Part shown: piece after piece, positions 40,691 to 48,439 of the stretch | Layout: each line of letters begins with the position of its first letter | How positions within the stretch are numbered: the first letter of the stretch is position 1 | Origin: Acholeplasmataceae bacterium UBA2284 | GTDB lineage: Bacteria; Bacillota_I; Bacilli_A; Acholeplasmatales; Acholeplasmataceae | NCBI GenBank assembly: GCA_002345705.1 | Contig: DDWO01000012.1 | Coordinates: 97,945 to 161,944 of the forward strand | Reading direction: 5' to 3' | Length of the DNA: 64,000 bases | Translations under genes and position numbers: made by a program | The notes under the pieces: model-generated | Databases searched by the model: none | Told to the model about the DNA's origin: nothing | What the model saw: the letters and a program-made list of their open reading frames with translations, nothing else

Positions 40691-42862
40691 ATGAAAAAAA
40701 TCGTTATAGGATTCTTATTGTTTCTAGTGCTTTTTTTAGCTAGTGTTGGTATACAGTTTGCGATCAATATGGGAATTGATCCGCTACCAAGTAGACCAAC
40801 AGAATCAATCAACTCAGGCGGTGGAGATCGCCTTCTTTACTATTATTATCTAGAAGATAAAGGAGAAGCGCTTCCTGAAGGAATAATTTTAACCGATGAG
40901 TTCGTCAATAATGAACTCAAGGGAACATTTGATTATATCAATGGACGTTATGATGTTGCTGATTTTAGAGTCAATGCACTTATTCGTCTATATCTAAGCT
41001 ATGGAGATATGATGCATCCAGATACCAAGGATGATATTAAAGAAGTGCTCCTGAACTTCAAATATTGGATGGACCAAGGTGGAGAGGATTCCATGTGTTT
41101 TTGGTCAGAAAATCACCAAATCCTATTTGCTGTAGAAGAATACCTAGTTGGCCAAGAATTTCCTGATGAGATATTTACAGTTGATGGAAAAACCGGAGCT
41201 AAACATATGGAAATGGCTGCAGGCCGTATTGAAGCGTGGATGTCTCAACGCTTCACCTATGGTTTTACAGAATGGTATTCCAACAACTATTATCCAGAAG
41301 ATATATCACCAATGGCAAACTTTATCCAATTCTCAAATGACCCAGAAATGGTCAATCGAATGAAAATGATTATGGATCTCTTATGGTTTGATATGGCATC
41401 CCAAAGCTTTAAATATGAAGGATTAGATAGCAGTGGAGCACCAAGAACCTATTATATTTTTAATTCAAGTAGTGGTAGAGCTTACTCTGATAATAGAATG
41501 AGTGATGACACTGGAAACCGTATGAGAAACTTTATCGACTTTGTTATGCAGCCAGAAGAAACGAAAGATTTTGAAAACAGTTGGTCAACATCATCAAACG
41601 GCTTCTTTAACTGCTTTAGACAAATGATGGAAGCATTAAACCAAAGTAATGAACCATATTATGAAATACCCCAAGTCATTAAAGAAATATTTAATGATAA
41701 TTCAGAAGAAAAGATTATTAAGTCTAGTCAATCCTTAAATGTTGAAGAGCTTAAAGGAGAAGGATTACTCGGGCTTGAAGATCACCAAATCATGATGCAA
41801 TGGAATATGGAAGCCTTCAGTAATCCAGAGGTTGTTAACAATACAATCAAATATATGGCAAAAAACAACATGTTCAAAAACGAATTCTTAAATGATTTCA
41901 AGCTAGTCAATTTATGGCCACTTAGAGCATTTAATTTACTTGGTATGGTTTCATCTACTCTAAAACCTTCAACCAATGGTGTTGCAATTGAAAGAGCAAA
42001 TGTTTATACCTATAAAACAAATGATTATTCCATGCATACCGCTCAAGCCTACCAACCAGGAGAATATGCAGATCAACATGCAGTGACCTCCATAAATTTA
42101 AGTAATTTAGTTTCTGTCTTTTCAACACAACCAGCTAAAATACCTAGAAGAAGTGGAACACCAACCTATTGGACTGGAAATGGTAGACAGCCCTATAGTG
42201 TTCAAGAAAAGAATGTGAATATCACTATCTATCAACCACCTACTAAAGTAGGTTTTATGGAACCAATGATTGTTAAGGAAAAAACACACATCTTTTTCCC
42301 TTATGAGCTATTTGATGAAGTGAATGAATCCTTCATCAGTCAAGGCTATATATTTGGAAGAGTTGGAAACGCAATGATTGCTATTCGATCTAGACATGCA
42401 CTAGAATGGGTACCCTTTGATATCAGTAATCAAGAAGGAAATCGTGATGATATGCTTGTTAGAGGTAGTGTTAAGGATCTTTTAACAGAAAAATATGATC
42501 TTGTTCAAACCGGATCTGGAGATCATTACTTTGTTACTGAGTTATCATCTCAAACAAATGAAACATTTAGTGCATTTATATCTAGATTTATGGCAAATGA
42601 TATAAGCTATGACACAGCTAAACACCAACTAACCTATCAAACACGTTTAAACGGCGAAACGACTTTAAAGACTATGGTAGCAACCTTTGATCATAGCTTT
42701 ACAATAGGTGGAGTGACTCAAAACCTAGAATACCAACGCTATGAAAATCAATATGTAGCTACTAACTCCATCCAAAGAAAGCCAAAGGAAATTATCTATA
42801 GCTTCAATGGACACTCTTTAACCCTTCATTATGAAAACAATATAAGAACCATCGGTAACTAA
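40691..42862 (+). CDS. Exported large enzyme-like protein, probable polysaccharide-degrading family
   Basis: The 723-aa product starts with an uncleaved-looking signal anchor (IVIGFLLFLVLFLASVGIQFA). The ATG at 40691 is favoured over 40667 because CGAGGTT lies between. The first 450 residues look like an alpha/alpha toroid, with motifs CFWSENHQILF near residue 140, GFTEWYSNNYYPEDISP near 190 and NSSSGRAYSD. A beta-rich second half has GVAIERANVYTYKT and YWTGNGRQP. This layout resembles polysaccharide lyases (heparinase II/III- or PL8-like), but I cannot name the family. A cytoplasmic paralogue lies three genes downstream. Operon partners (GH105-type hydrolase, sugar transporter) support action on a uronic-acid-containing polymer; this is inference. 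Confidence 0.7.
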   Translation: MKKIVIGFLLFLVLFLASVGIQFAINMGIDPLPSRPTESINSGGGDRLLYYYYLEDKGEALPEGIILTDEFVNNELKGTFDYINGRYDVADFRVNALIRLYLSYGDMMHPDTKDDIKEVLLNFKYWMDQGGEDSMCFWSENHQILFAVEEYLVGQEFPDEIFTVDGKTGAKHMEMAAGRIEAWMSQRFTYGFTEWYSNNYYPEDISPMANFIQFSNDPEMVNRMKMIMDLLWFDMASQSFKYEGLDSSGAPRTYYIFNSSSGRAYSDNRMSDDTGNRMRNFIDFVMQPEETKDFENSWSTSSNGFFNCFRQMMEALNQSNEPYYEIPQVIKEIFNDNSEEKIIKSSQSLNVEELKGEGLLGLEDHQIMMQWNMEAFSNPEVVNNTIKYMAKNNMFKNEFLNDFKLVNLWPLRAFNLLGMVSSTLKPSTNGVAIERANVYTYKTNDYSMHTAQAYQPGEYADQHAVTSINLSNLVSVFSTQPAKIPRRSGTPTYWTGNGRQPYSVQEKNVNITIYQPPTKVGFMEPMIVKEKTHIFFPYELFDEVNESFISQGYIFGRVGNAMIAIRSRHALEWVPFDISNQEGNRDDMLVRGSVKDLLTEKYDLVQTGSGDHYFVTELSSQTNETFSAFISRFMANDISYDTAKHQLTYQTRLNGETTLKTMVATFDHSFTIGGVTQNLEYQRYENQYVATNSIQRKPKEIIYSFNGHSLTLHYENNIRTIGN

Positions 42863-42863
42863 T

Positions 42864-43607
42864 ATGAAACTAGGTGTTCAAACATATACAATTAGAAAAA
42901 CTGCTCAAAAGAATTTATCTCATGCATTCGATGAGTTATTAAGAATTGGAATTCATAGAGTTGAGCTTGCAAGACTAGATTTAAATGATGAGCTAACACT
43001 CACTTTATCTAAAAAGAAAATTGAAGTCCTATCCATCCAAATGAAGATGAATAAGTTATTTAGGGATATCGATCATATTTCAGCATTCGCTAAAAAGGTA
43101 GGATGCAAGTTAGTTATTGTTTCAGTTTTATCCATACCAGCAATTTTCTTTGGCAAAAGAAGTCTCCAAAGGTTTACAAAAAAATTAAATCTACTTGTTG
43201 AACTCTATAAACAAAAGGGGATTCGAGTTGCCTTCCATCACCATCATTTCGAGTTCAAAAAAATAGGTAATGAAACCAAACTGAATTACATATTAAATCA
43301 CACAGTAAATAATTTATACATCGTCTCTGACACCTACTGGTCCAAAAAATCAGGTTATGAACCTCATGAGGTAATTGAACAGATTGGAGATAGATTAATA
43401 GGAGTTCACTTAAGAGATTATTTGATTCAAGAAAATGGAGTACCAAAAGACTGTGAGGTTGGATCAGGTTTAATTGATTTTGACCAGGTCATGCTAGCAT
43501 CAAAAAATGCTATCTATCTAGCTATTGAACAAAATACAAAAACTGAAATGGAAAGCATTGAAAAAAGTGTAGATTATTTAAAAACACAATATAAGGAGCT
43601 ATTTTAA
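42864..43607 (+). CDS. Sugar phosphate isomerase/epimerase-like TIM barrel
   Basis: The 247-aa protein has the AP-endonuclease-2/xylose-isomerase-like barrel opening KLGVQTYTIRKTAQKNL, and metal-ligand regions VAFHHHHFEF near residue 128, YIVSDTYW near 155 and GVHLRDYL near 178. The late Glu of YLAIEQN completes the usual His-Glu-Asp set. Substrate unknown; within this operon it probably isomerises the imported or released sugar. It begins one base after the previous stop. Confidence 0.8.
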   Translation: MKLGVQTYTIRKTAQKNLSHAFDELLRIGIHRVELARLDLNDELTLTLSKKKIEVLSIQMKMNKLFRDIDHISAFAKKVGCKLVIVSVLSIPAIFFGKRSLQRFTKKLNLLVELYKQKGIRVAFHHHHFEFKKIGNETKLNYILNHTVNNLYIVSDTYWSKKSGYEPHEVIEQIGDRLIGVHLRDYLIQENGVPKDCEVGSGLIDFDQVMLASKNAIYLAIEQNTKTEMESIEKSVDYLKTQYKELF

Positions 43608-45062
43608 ATGAACGCGAAAAAGTATGATGTCGATTTAGCCCAAATGAAGGGTAAAGAAAAGTTAATATTTGCCTGGGGAGATGTTTTTGGTGGTGGAGCA
43701 CAAGCAATGATTGGTGTGCTATATTTAATCTTCTTAACAGATGTCATCGGACTCAATCCAGCGATTGCAGCAACTGCAATCCTAATCTCAAAGATTTGGG
43801 ATGCAGTGAGTGATCCAATCATGGGTGTTATTAGCGATAACACAAGAACTAAGATTGGTAGAAGAAGACCATTTATTATGGCCGGTGGCTTTTTAGTTTT
43901 AATCGCGTTTGCATTAATGTGGCTTCCAATAGGTGGATGGGAATCAGATGCCGCAAAGGTAGTCTTTGCGATATCAACATTTTTATTCTATAGCACCATC
44001 TCAACCATTATTGCTGTACCCTATAGCTCACTATCTGCTGAAATAACCACCAATGTCAAGGAACGTAATCAAGTCAATGTGATTAGGTTAGTTGTTTCTA
44101 CATTAGCCTCTGCAGTATGTACACTAGTTCCAGCAATGATTCTAGAAGTATTTAAAGCAGGAACAATCGGAATTAATACATTCTATTTAGTTACAGGTAT
44201 TGGCTTTGGGCTATTCTTCGCGCTACCTTTAATTCTAATCGGATTTTTTACAAAAGAACGTGTTGAGCTACCTAAAGAAAAAACAGTATTCGAAGTGAAT
44301 TCATTTGTTAAACCACTAAAGGTTAAGGCATTTAGAGGTTTAGTTTATATGTATTTATGTCAAAGTATTTCAATGGATATTTTATCCGCTGGTATTATTT
44401 ATTATTCACTTTATGTCGTTAGAGGAAGTGCTACTGTATTTTTAGGAACCTTTATTGGAGTTCAGCTTTTAATGTTTCCAATCATTAGTAAGCTAGTCAA
44501 TACTGTGGACAAAAAGAAGATCTATTACTTTGGACTACCTATTGCTATTCTAGGCTTTATAGGTGTAGGGCTTTACCCTTCTGATTGGTCAGTGATTGGT
44601 GCTTATGCATTAACTGCTGTAACAGCATTTGGATTTGCTGGTGCACAGCTCATGAGTTGGATTATATTCCCTGATGCGGTTGATGCTGGTGAATTAAAGC
44701 TCAAAGAAAGACCTACTGGAAGCTTCTCTGGTATTATGACATTCATCAGAAAGACAAGCTCTGCGATAGCAATTCAAATATTTGGGATTATGCTTTATAT
44801 CTCAGGATATGTTAAACCCACAACAACAAATCAACAACCAGTTCAACCTGATAATGCATTATTAGGTATTCGTATCGCGATGTCATTATCCTTTGTTATT
44901 CTAATGACTATTGGTTATTTCGCAGCAAGAAAATTTGTATTAACCAATGAAAGAAGTCTTAAGGTTAGAAAGTTCTTAAAGATTAGAGAAGAAACAGGAT
45001 TAGAAAATTTAAGTGTAGATGATCAAATGGAATTAATGAAGCTTGAATCAGAAATCTTTTAA
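43608..45062 (+). CDS. GPH-family glycoside:cation symporter
   Basis: The 484-aa membrane protein has about 12 helices and the glycoside-pentoside-hexuronide signatures: KLIFAWGDVFGGGAQAMIG near the start, KIWDAVSDPIMG with GVISDNTRTKIGRRRP near residue 70, and SWIIFPDAVDAGE near residue 350. Members import oligosaccharides or glucuronides with H+ or Na+. AAGGAG precedes the ATG. It is co-transcribed with the enzymes and likely imports the product of the exported enzyme. The ATPase c-ring suggests a Na+ gradient may be available. Confidence 0.9.
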   Translation: MNAKKYDVDLAQMKGKEKLIFAWGDVFGGGAQAMIGVLYLIFLTDVIGLNPAIAATAILISKIWDAVSDPIMGVISDNTRTKIGRRRPFIMAGGFLVLIAFALMWLPIGGWESDAAKVVFAISTFLFYSTISTIIAVPYSSLSAEITTNVKERNQVNVIRLVVSTLASAVCTLVPAMILEVFKAGTIGINTFYLVTGIGFGLFFALPLILIGFFTKERVELPKEKTVFEVNSFVKPLKVKAFRGLVYMYLCQSISMDILSAGIIYYSLYVVRGSATVFLGTFIGVQLLMFPIISKLVNTVDKKKIYYFGLPIAILGFIGVGLYPSDWSVIGAYALTAVTAFGFAGAQLMSWIIFPDAVDAGELKLKERPTGSFSGIMTFIRKTSSAIAIQIFGIMLYISGYVKPTTTNQQPVQPDNALLGIRIAMSLSFVILMTIGYFAARKFVLTNERSLKVRKFLKIREETGLENLSVDDQMELMKLESEIF

Positions 45063-45074
45063 GTAGGAGGTCAT

Positions 45075-46916
45075 ATGGCTGTTAAAGAAGATGTTGGAAT
45101 GCTTATTAAAATGAATGTCAAATGCTTTAAGGATATTAAGAAATTAGATGAAGGCTTATCGATTGATGAGACACAAATACTGGAGTTAGTCGAGTTTGTG
45201 AATAACAGATATGATTGTGCAGATTTTAGATTAATCTCCTTAATCAAAACCTATTTATCCTATAAAGATCTTTTATCTACCGATACTGTAAAAGCTATTG
45301 AAGATGCTATGCTTCATTTTAAGTATTGGATGGATGAGCCTGGTAGTGATGGGATGTGTTATTGGTCTGAAAACCATCAGTTACTCTTTCATACCTGCGA
45401 GTATTTTGCTGGGGACTTATTTCCTGACCATTCATTTTCAAATGATGGACATATTGGTTTATATCATAAAGAGAAGGCAAAGCCTAAGATATTAGACTGG
45501 CTTGAAAATAGGTTTAAATATGGATTTACTGAATGGCATTCAAATACCTATTATGAAGAGGATATCGCTCCACTTTGCGTTTTGGTAGATCATGCAAAGG
45601 ATATGGAGATTGTAAGTAAAGCAAAAATCATTTTAGATATTATATTCCTAGATTTCGCTATGCATAGCTTCAATGGTTATTTTGTAGCGAGTAGCGGAAG
45701 ATGCTACGAGGAACAAAAAAAGGATAGAGAAAAAGCGGATGTCAATGATATACTCGCTCATGCATTTCAAATTCAAAAAAGAGATTATGATTATGAAAGA
45801 ATCTCTGCATTATTTATCCTATGCAAGAATTATAAGGTTCCAGAAATAATTATTGATATCGCAAAGAATAAGGATAAACAAGTCATCAAGGATTCAATGG
45901 GCTTGAATTTATCTGAAATCAAGCATGAATTCAAGGATAATGATATCAATAGAAAAGGAATGTTTCTTTGGTCCATGGAGGCATTTACCAATAAAGAGTC
46001 CATCAATATGACAATGAAAATATTTAATGCATGGAACCTAAAAGAAAACAATTTCTTAAAGGATTTAGAATCTGTCAATATTCCTATCATTAGAAAGCTT
46101 GGATTGTTACCTTTGGTTGTAAAAATACTCAATCCAGCAACACAAGGGGTAGCAATCGAAAGAGCGAATACCTATACCTATAAAACAGATAGCTATATGC
46201 TTTCCACAGCTCAAAAATATCACCCTAAAAAGTTTGGTGATCAACAGCATATTTGGCAAGCAACAATGAATGATAAAATATCAGTTTTTTCAACCCATCC
46301 AGGGTCACCTATGTTTGATGATGCAGCAAGAAACTTCTCTCCATCGTTTTGGGTTGGAAATGGTATCAATCCTCATGCCATTCAGCATGAGAATAAACTC
46401 TTTTTAATCTATGATTTATCGCCAAGAAAAGGCTATTTGGAGCGAAATAGACAAGAGTATGTTCACTTCTATTTCCCAAAGGATGAATTTGATGAGATTA
46501 TCGATAAGGGCTCGATTATCCTAGCTAAAAAGAAACAAAATTACATTGGAATTATCGCATCAAAAAATCCTAAAAAAATTGAAAACTCTGAAATTATTTA
46601 TGAAGGAAAATATAGTCAATTTATAGTCATTTTAGGTGATGAAAAAACAGATATTTCATTTGACCATTTTGTCAAACGAATTGAATCTAGTCAAGTTATC
46701 TTTACGAAGAAAAAAATCGTGATGAAAAATGATCATTTATATGAGCTAAAGATGCTTAAGGATTTTAAGATTGATGGTAAGGTTATAGATACTGAGTATT
46801 CAAGATATGAAACACCTTATGTTCATGCAAAAAGAAAGCCAGAAGAACTCACAATAGCGTATATGAACAAGAGATTGTATTTGAATTTCAATCAAATGAT
46901 CAGGGAGGAAAAGTAA
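45075..46916 (+). CDS. Cytoplasmic paralogue of the exported enzyme-like protein
   Basis: The 613-aa protein has no signal peptide but aligns along its length with the product of the first gene in the operon. Shared motifs are NRYDCADFRLISL, FKYWMD, CYWSENHQLLFH, GFTEWHSNTYYEEDIAPL, ASSGRCY, GVAIERANTYTYKT and FWVGNG. The pair therefore seems to act on the same linkage outside and inside the cell. AGGAGG precedes the ATG; the stop overlaps the next start (TAATG). Confidence 0.72.
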   Translation: MAVKEDVGMLIKMNVKCFKDIKKLDEGLSIDETQILELVEFVNNRYDCADFRLISLIKTYLSYKDLLSTDTVKAIEDAMLHFKYWMDEPGSDGMCYWSENHQLLFHTCEYFAGDLFPDHSFSNDGHIGLYHKEKAKPKILDWLENRFKYGFTEWHSNTYYEEDIAPLCVLVDHAKDMEIVSKAKIILDIIFLDFAMHSFNGYFVASSGRCYEEQKKDREKADVNDILAHAFQIQKRDYDYERISALFILCKNYKVPEIIIDIAKNKDKQVIKDSMGLNLSEIKHEFKDNDINRKGMFLWSMEAFTNKESINMTMKIFNAWNLKENNFLKDLESVNIPIIRKLGLLPLVVKILNPATQGVAIERANTYTYKTDSYMLSTAQKYHPKKFGDQQHIWQATMNDKISVFSTHPGSPMFDDAARNFSPSFWVGNGINPHAIQHENKLFLIYDLSPRKGYLERNRQEYVHFYFPKDEFDEIIDKGSIILAKKKQNYIGIIASKNPKKIENSEIIYEGKYSQFIVILGDEKTDISFDHFVKRIESSQVIFTKKKIVMKNDHLYELKMLKDFKIDGKVIDTEYSRYETPYVHAKRKPEELTIAYMNKRLYLNFNQMIREEK

Positions 46917-47986
46917 TGCTAGATCAAAGCTATTTCACAAAGGTCGTTGACCTTGCAGATTATATAACTAAAACATGGGATCCTAAGATGAAATGGATGT
47001 GGGGAGAAGCTCTTTTTGGATACTCTTTATCTCTTTTAGATGAACATTTAACAAGTGATAGATATACCAAATTTTTAACGGATTATTGTGACTACTATGT
47101 CAAAAATCCTCCAAGGGTTGACCAAAGTGATACTTCAGCTCCTGCATTAATTACCTATCAAATGTATAAGAAAACTGGAAATGAAGATTATAAAAAGCTA
47201 ACAGATCGTGTCCTATATTATATAAAGAATGAACCAAGATTGATTGAAGATTCCGTTAATCATTTAGGAAACAGCTTGGAGGGAAAGTTTTATCCCAAGT
47301 CAATTTGGGTAGATAGCTTAATGATGTTTTCTGTCTTTCCATCTCATTATGCAAAGGACAACCAAGACAGTGAAATGATGGATATTGCAAGTCGTCAGCC
47401 TAGAGTTATGTCTAAATATATGCAAGATCCAAATAACAAATTATGGTATCACTGCTATTGGACAAAACAAAAAACGCATTATCCAAGAAGAAAGATATTT
47501 TGGGGTAGAGGTAATGGCTGGGTTGTTGCATCCCTACCTATGATTTTAGAAAATATTGGTGATCATCAAGAAAAGGATAACATCATCAAAATCTTTAAGG
47601 AAACTGCAGAAGCGTTACTTCCGTATCAAAGAAGTGATGGAGCATTTGAAACAGTATTCAATAAAGTTGGAAGGACTTATCGTGAATTATCCTTTACAGC
47701 TTTAGTTGCTAGAGGGTTTCTTCAAGGACATCGTATGGGGCTACTTGACGATCAATATTTAGAATCAGGCTTAAAGGCATACAAGGCAGTAGTCGATGCA
47801 TTAATCTACGAAAATGATGGTATCTTTATGCCAGAGATCAGTGGACCAACCATCCCACTTCCACTATTTCCATACCTAGGATATAAATTTATCCCAAGAG
47901 CTAAAAACTGGTCCTTTGGACTTGCTGCATTGATATTTGCAGCAATCGAATTTGATAAGATAAAAAATAAAGAAGCGAAACTCTAA
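46916..47986 (+). CDS. GH105-type unsaturated rhamnogalacturonyl/glucuronyl hydrolase
   Basis: The 356-aa alpha/alpha-barrel protein has GH105/GH88 motifs: WGEALFGYSLSLL near residue 30, KSIWVDSLMMFSVF near 128 (catalytic-type Asp), and FWGRGNGWVVASLPMIL near 198, followed by YQRSDGAFETVF. These enzymes cleave the 4,5-unsaturated uronic acid that polysaccharide lyases leave at the non-reducing end. Its presence implies that a lyase acts upstream in this operon. It is the last gene, with a terminator overlapping its 3' end. Confidence 0.85.
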   Translation: MLDQSYFTKVVDLADYITKTWDPKMKWMWGEALFGYSLSLLDEHLTSDRYTKFLTDYCDYYVKNPPRVDQSDTSAPALITYQMYKKTGNEDYKKLTDRVLYYIKNEPRLIEDSVNHLGNSLEGKFYPKSIWVDSLMMFSVFPSHYAKDNQDSEMMDIASRQPRVMSKYMQDPNNKLWYHCYWTKQKTHYPRRKIFWGRGNGWVVASLPMILENIGDHQEKDNIIKIFKETAEALLPYQRSDGAFETVFNKVGRTYRELSFTALVARGFLQGHRMGLLDDQYLESGLKAYKAVVDALIYENDGIFMPEISGPTIPLPLFPYLGYKFIPRAKNWSFGLAALIFAAIEFDKIKNKEAKL

Positions 47987-48004
47987 AATGAGTCTCGCTT
48001 TTCT
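47974..48004. terminator. Terminator of the carbohydrate operon
   Basis: AGCGA (47974-47978) and ACTC (47980-47983) pair with GAGT (47990-47993) and TCGCT (47995-47999), with one mismatch, followed by T's. It lies tail to tail with the minus-strand signalling operon. Confidence 0.75.
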
Positions 48005-48005
48005 T

Positions 48006-48245
48006 CTATAATCTCTTCAATTTAAAAATCTTCCTCTTCAATCTCTTGATCTGTAATCCAAACTTTTCTCCTAATTTCTTCTTTAAGCTTCTAAAAAAAT
48101 CAAAGAGCATAATCCATACTACATAAAAGATTAATAAGAAATGAATGATACGAACTGTCATAGAAACAATATTATCAAAGACAGGACTTCTAAGAAAATA
48201 GAGCGCAACCATTCCAAGGATTGCTATAGTTCCGATATTTTTCAT
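48006..48245 (-). CDS. Small membrane protein, last gene of the signalling operon
   Basis: The 79-aa protein has two membrane helices (IGTIAILGMVALYFLR; IHFLLIFYVVWIMLF) and a strongly basic tail (LGEKFGLQIKRLKRKIFKLKRL, residues 58-79). Family unknown. Its ATG overlaps the preceding stop (ATGA), so it is translationally coupled to the kinase operon. Confidence 0.55.
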   Translation of the reverse strand: MKNIGTIAILGMVALYFLRSPVFDNIVSMTVRIIHFLLIFYVVWIMLFDFFRSLKKKLGEKFGLQIKRLKRKIFKLKRL

Positions 48246-48439
48246 AGGAATAGAAACCCCAGGATTCCAAAGATAATGAGATAATATAAATTAAGCTTCA
48301 TTGTCTTTTTAATTGTGAATATAACCTCTTTAGGTATTTTAATCTTTGTGTATTTCTTAACAATCAATAATACAAACCATAAAATATTTAATAGTGCCCA
48401 GAATACAGATAGCCCAATGCAAATATATGCGATAATCAT
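48242..48439 (-). CDS. Small membrane protein following the kinase gene
   Basis: The 65-aa protein has two membrane helices separated by a basic segment (KKYTKIKIPKEVIFTIKKT). Family unknown. Both ends overlap their neighbours by four bases (ATGA), which supports it as a real operon member. Confidence 0.55.
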   Translation of the reverse strand: MIIAYICIGLSVFWALLNILWFVLLIVKKYTKIKIPKEVIFTIKKTMKLNLYYLIIFGILGFLFL

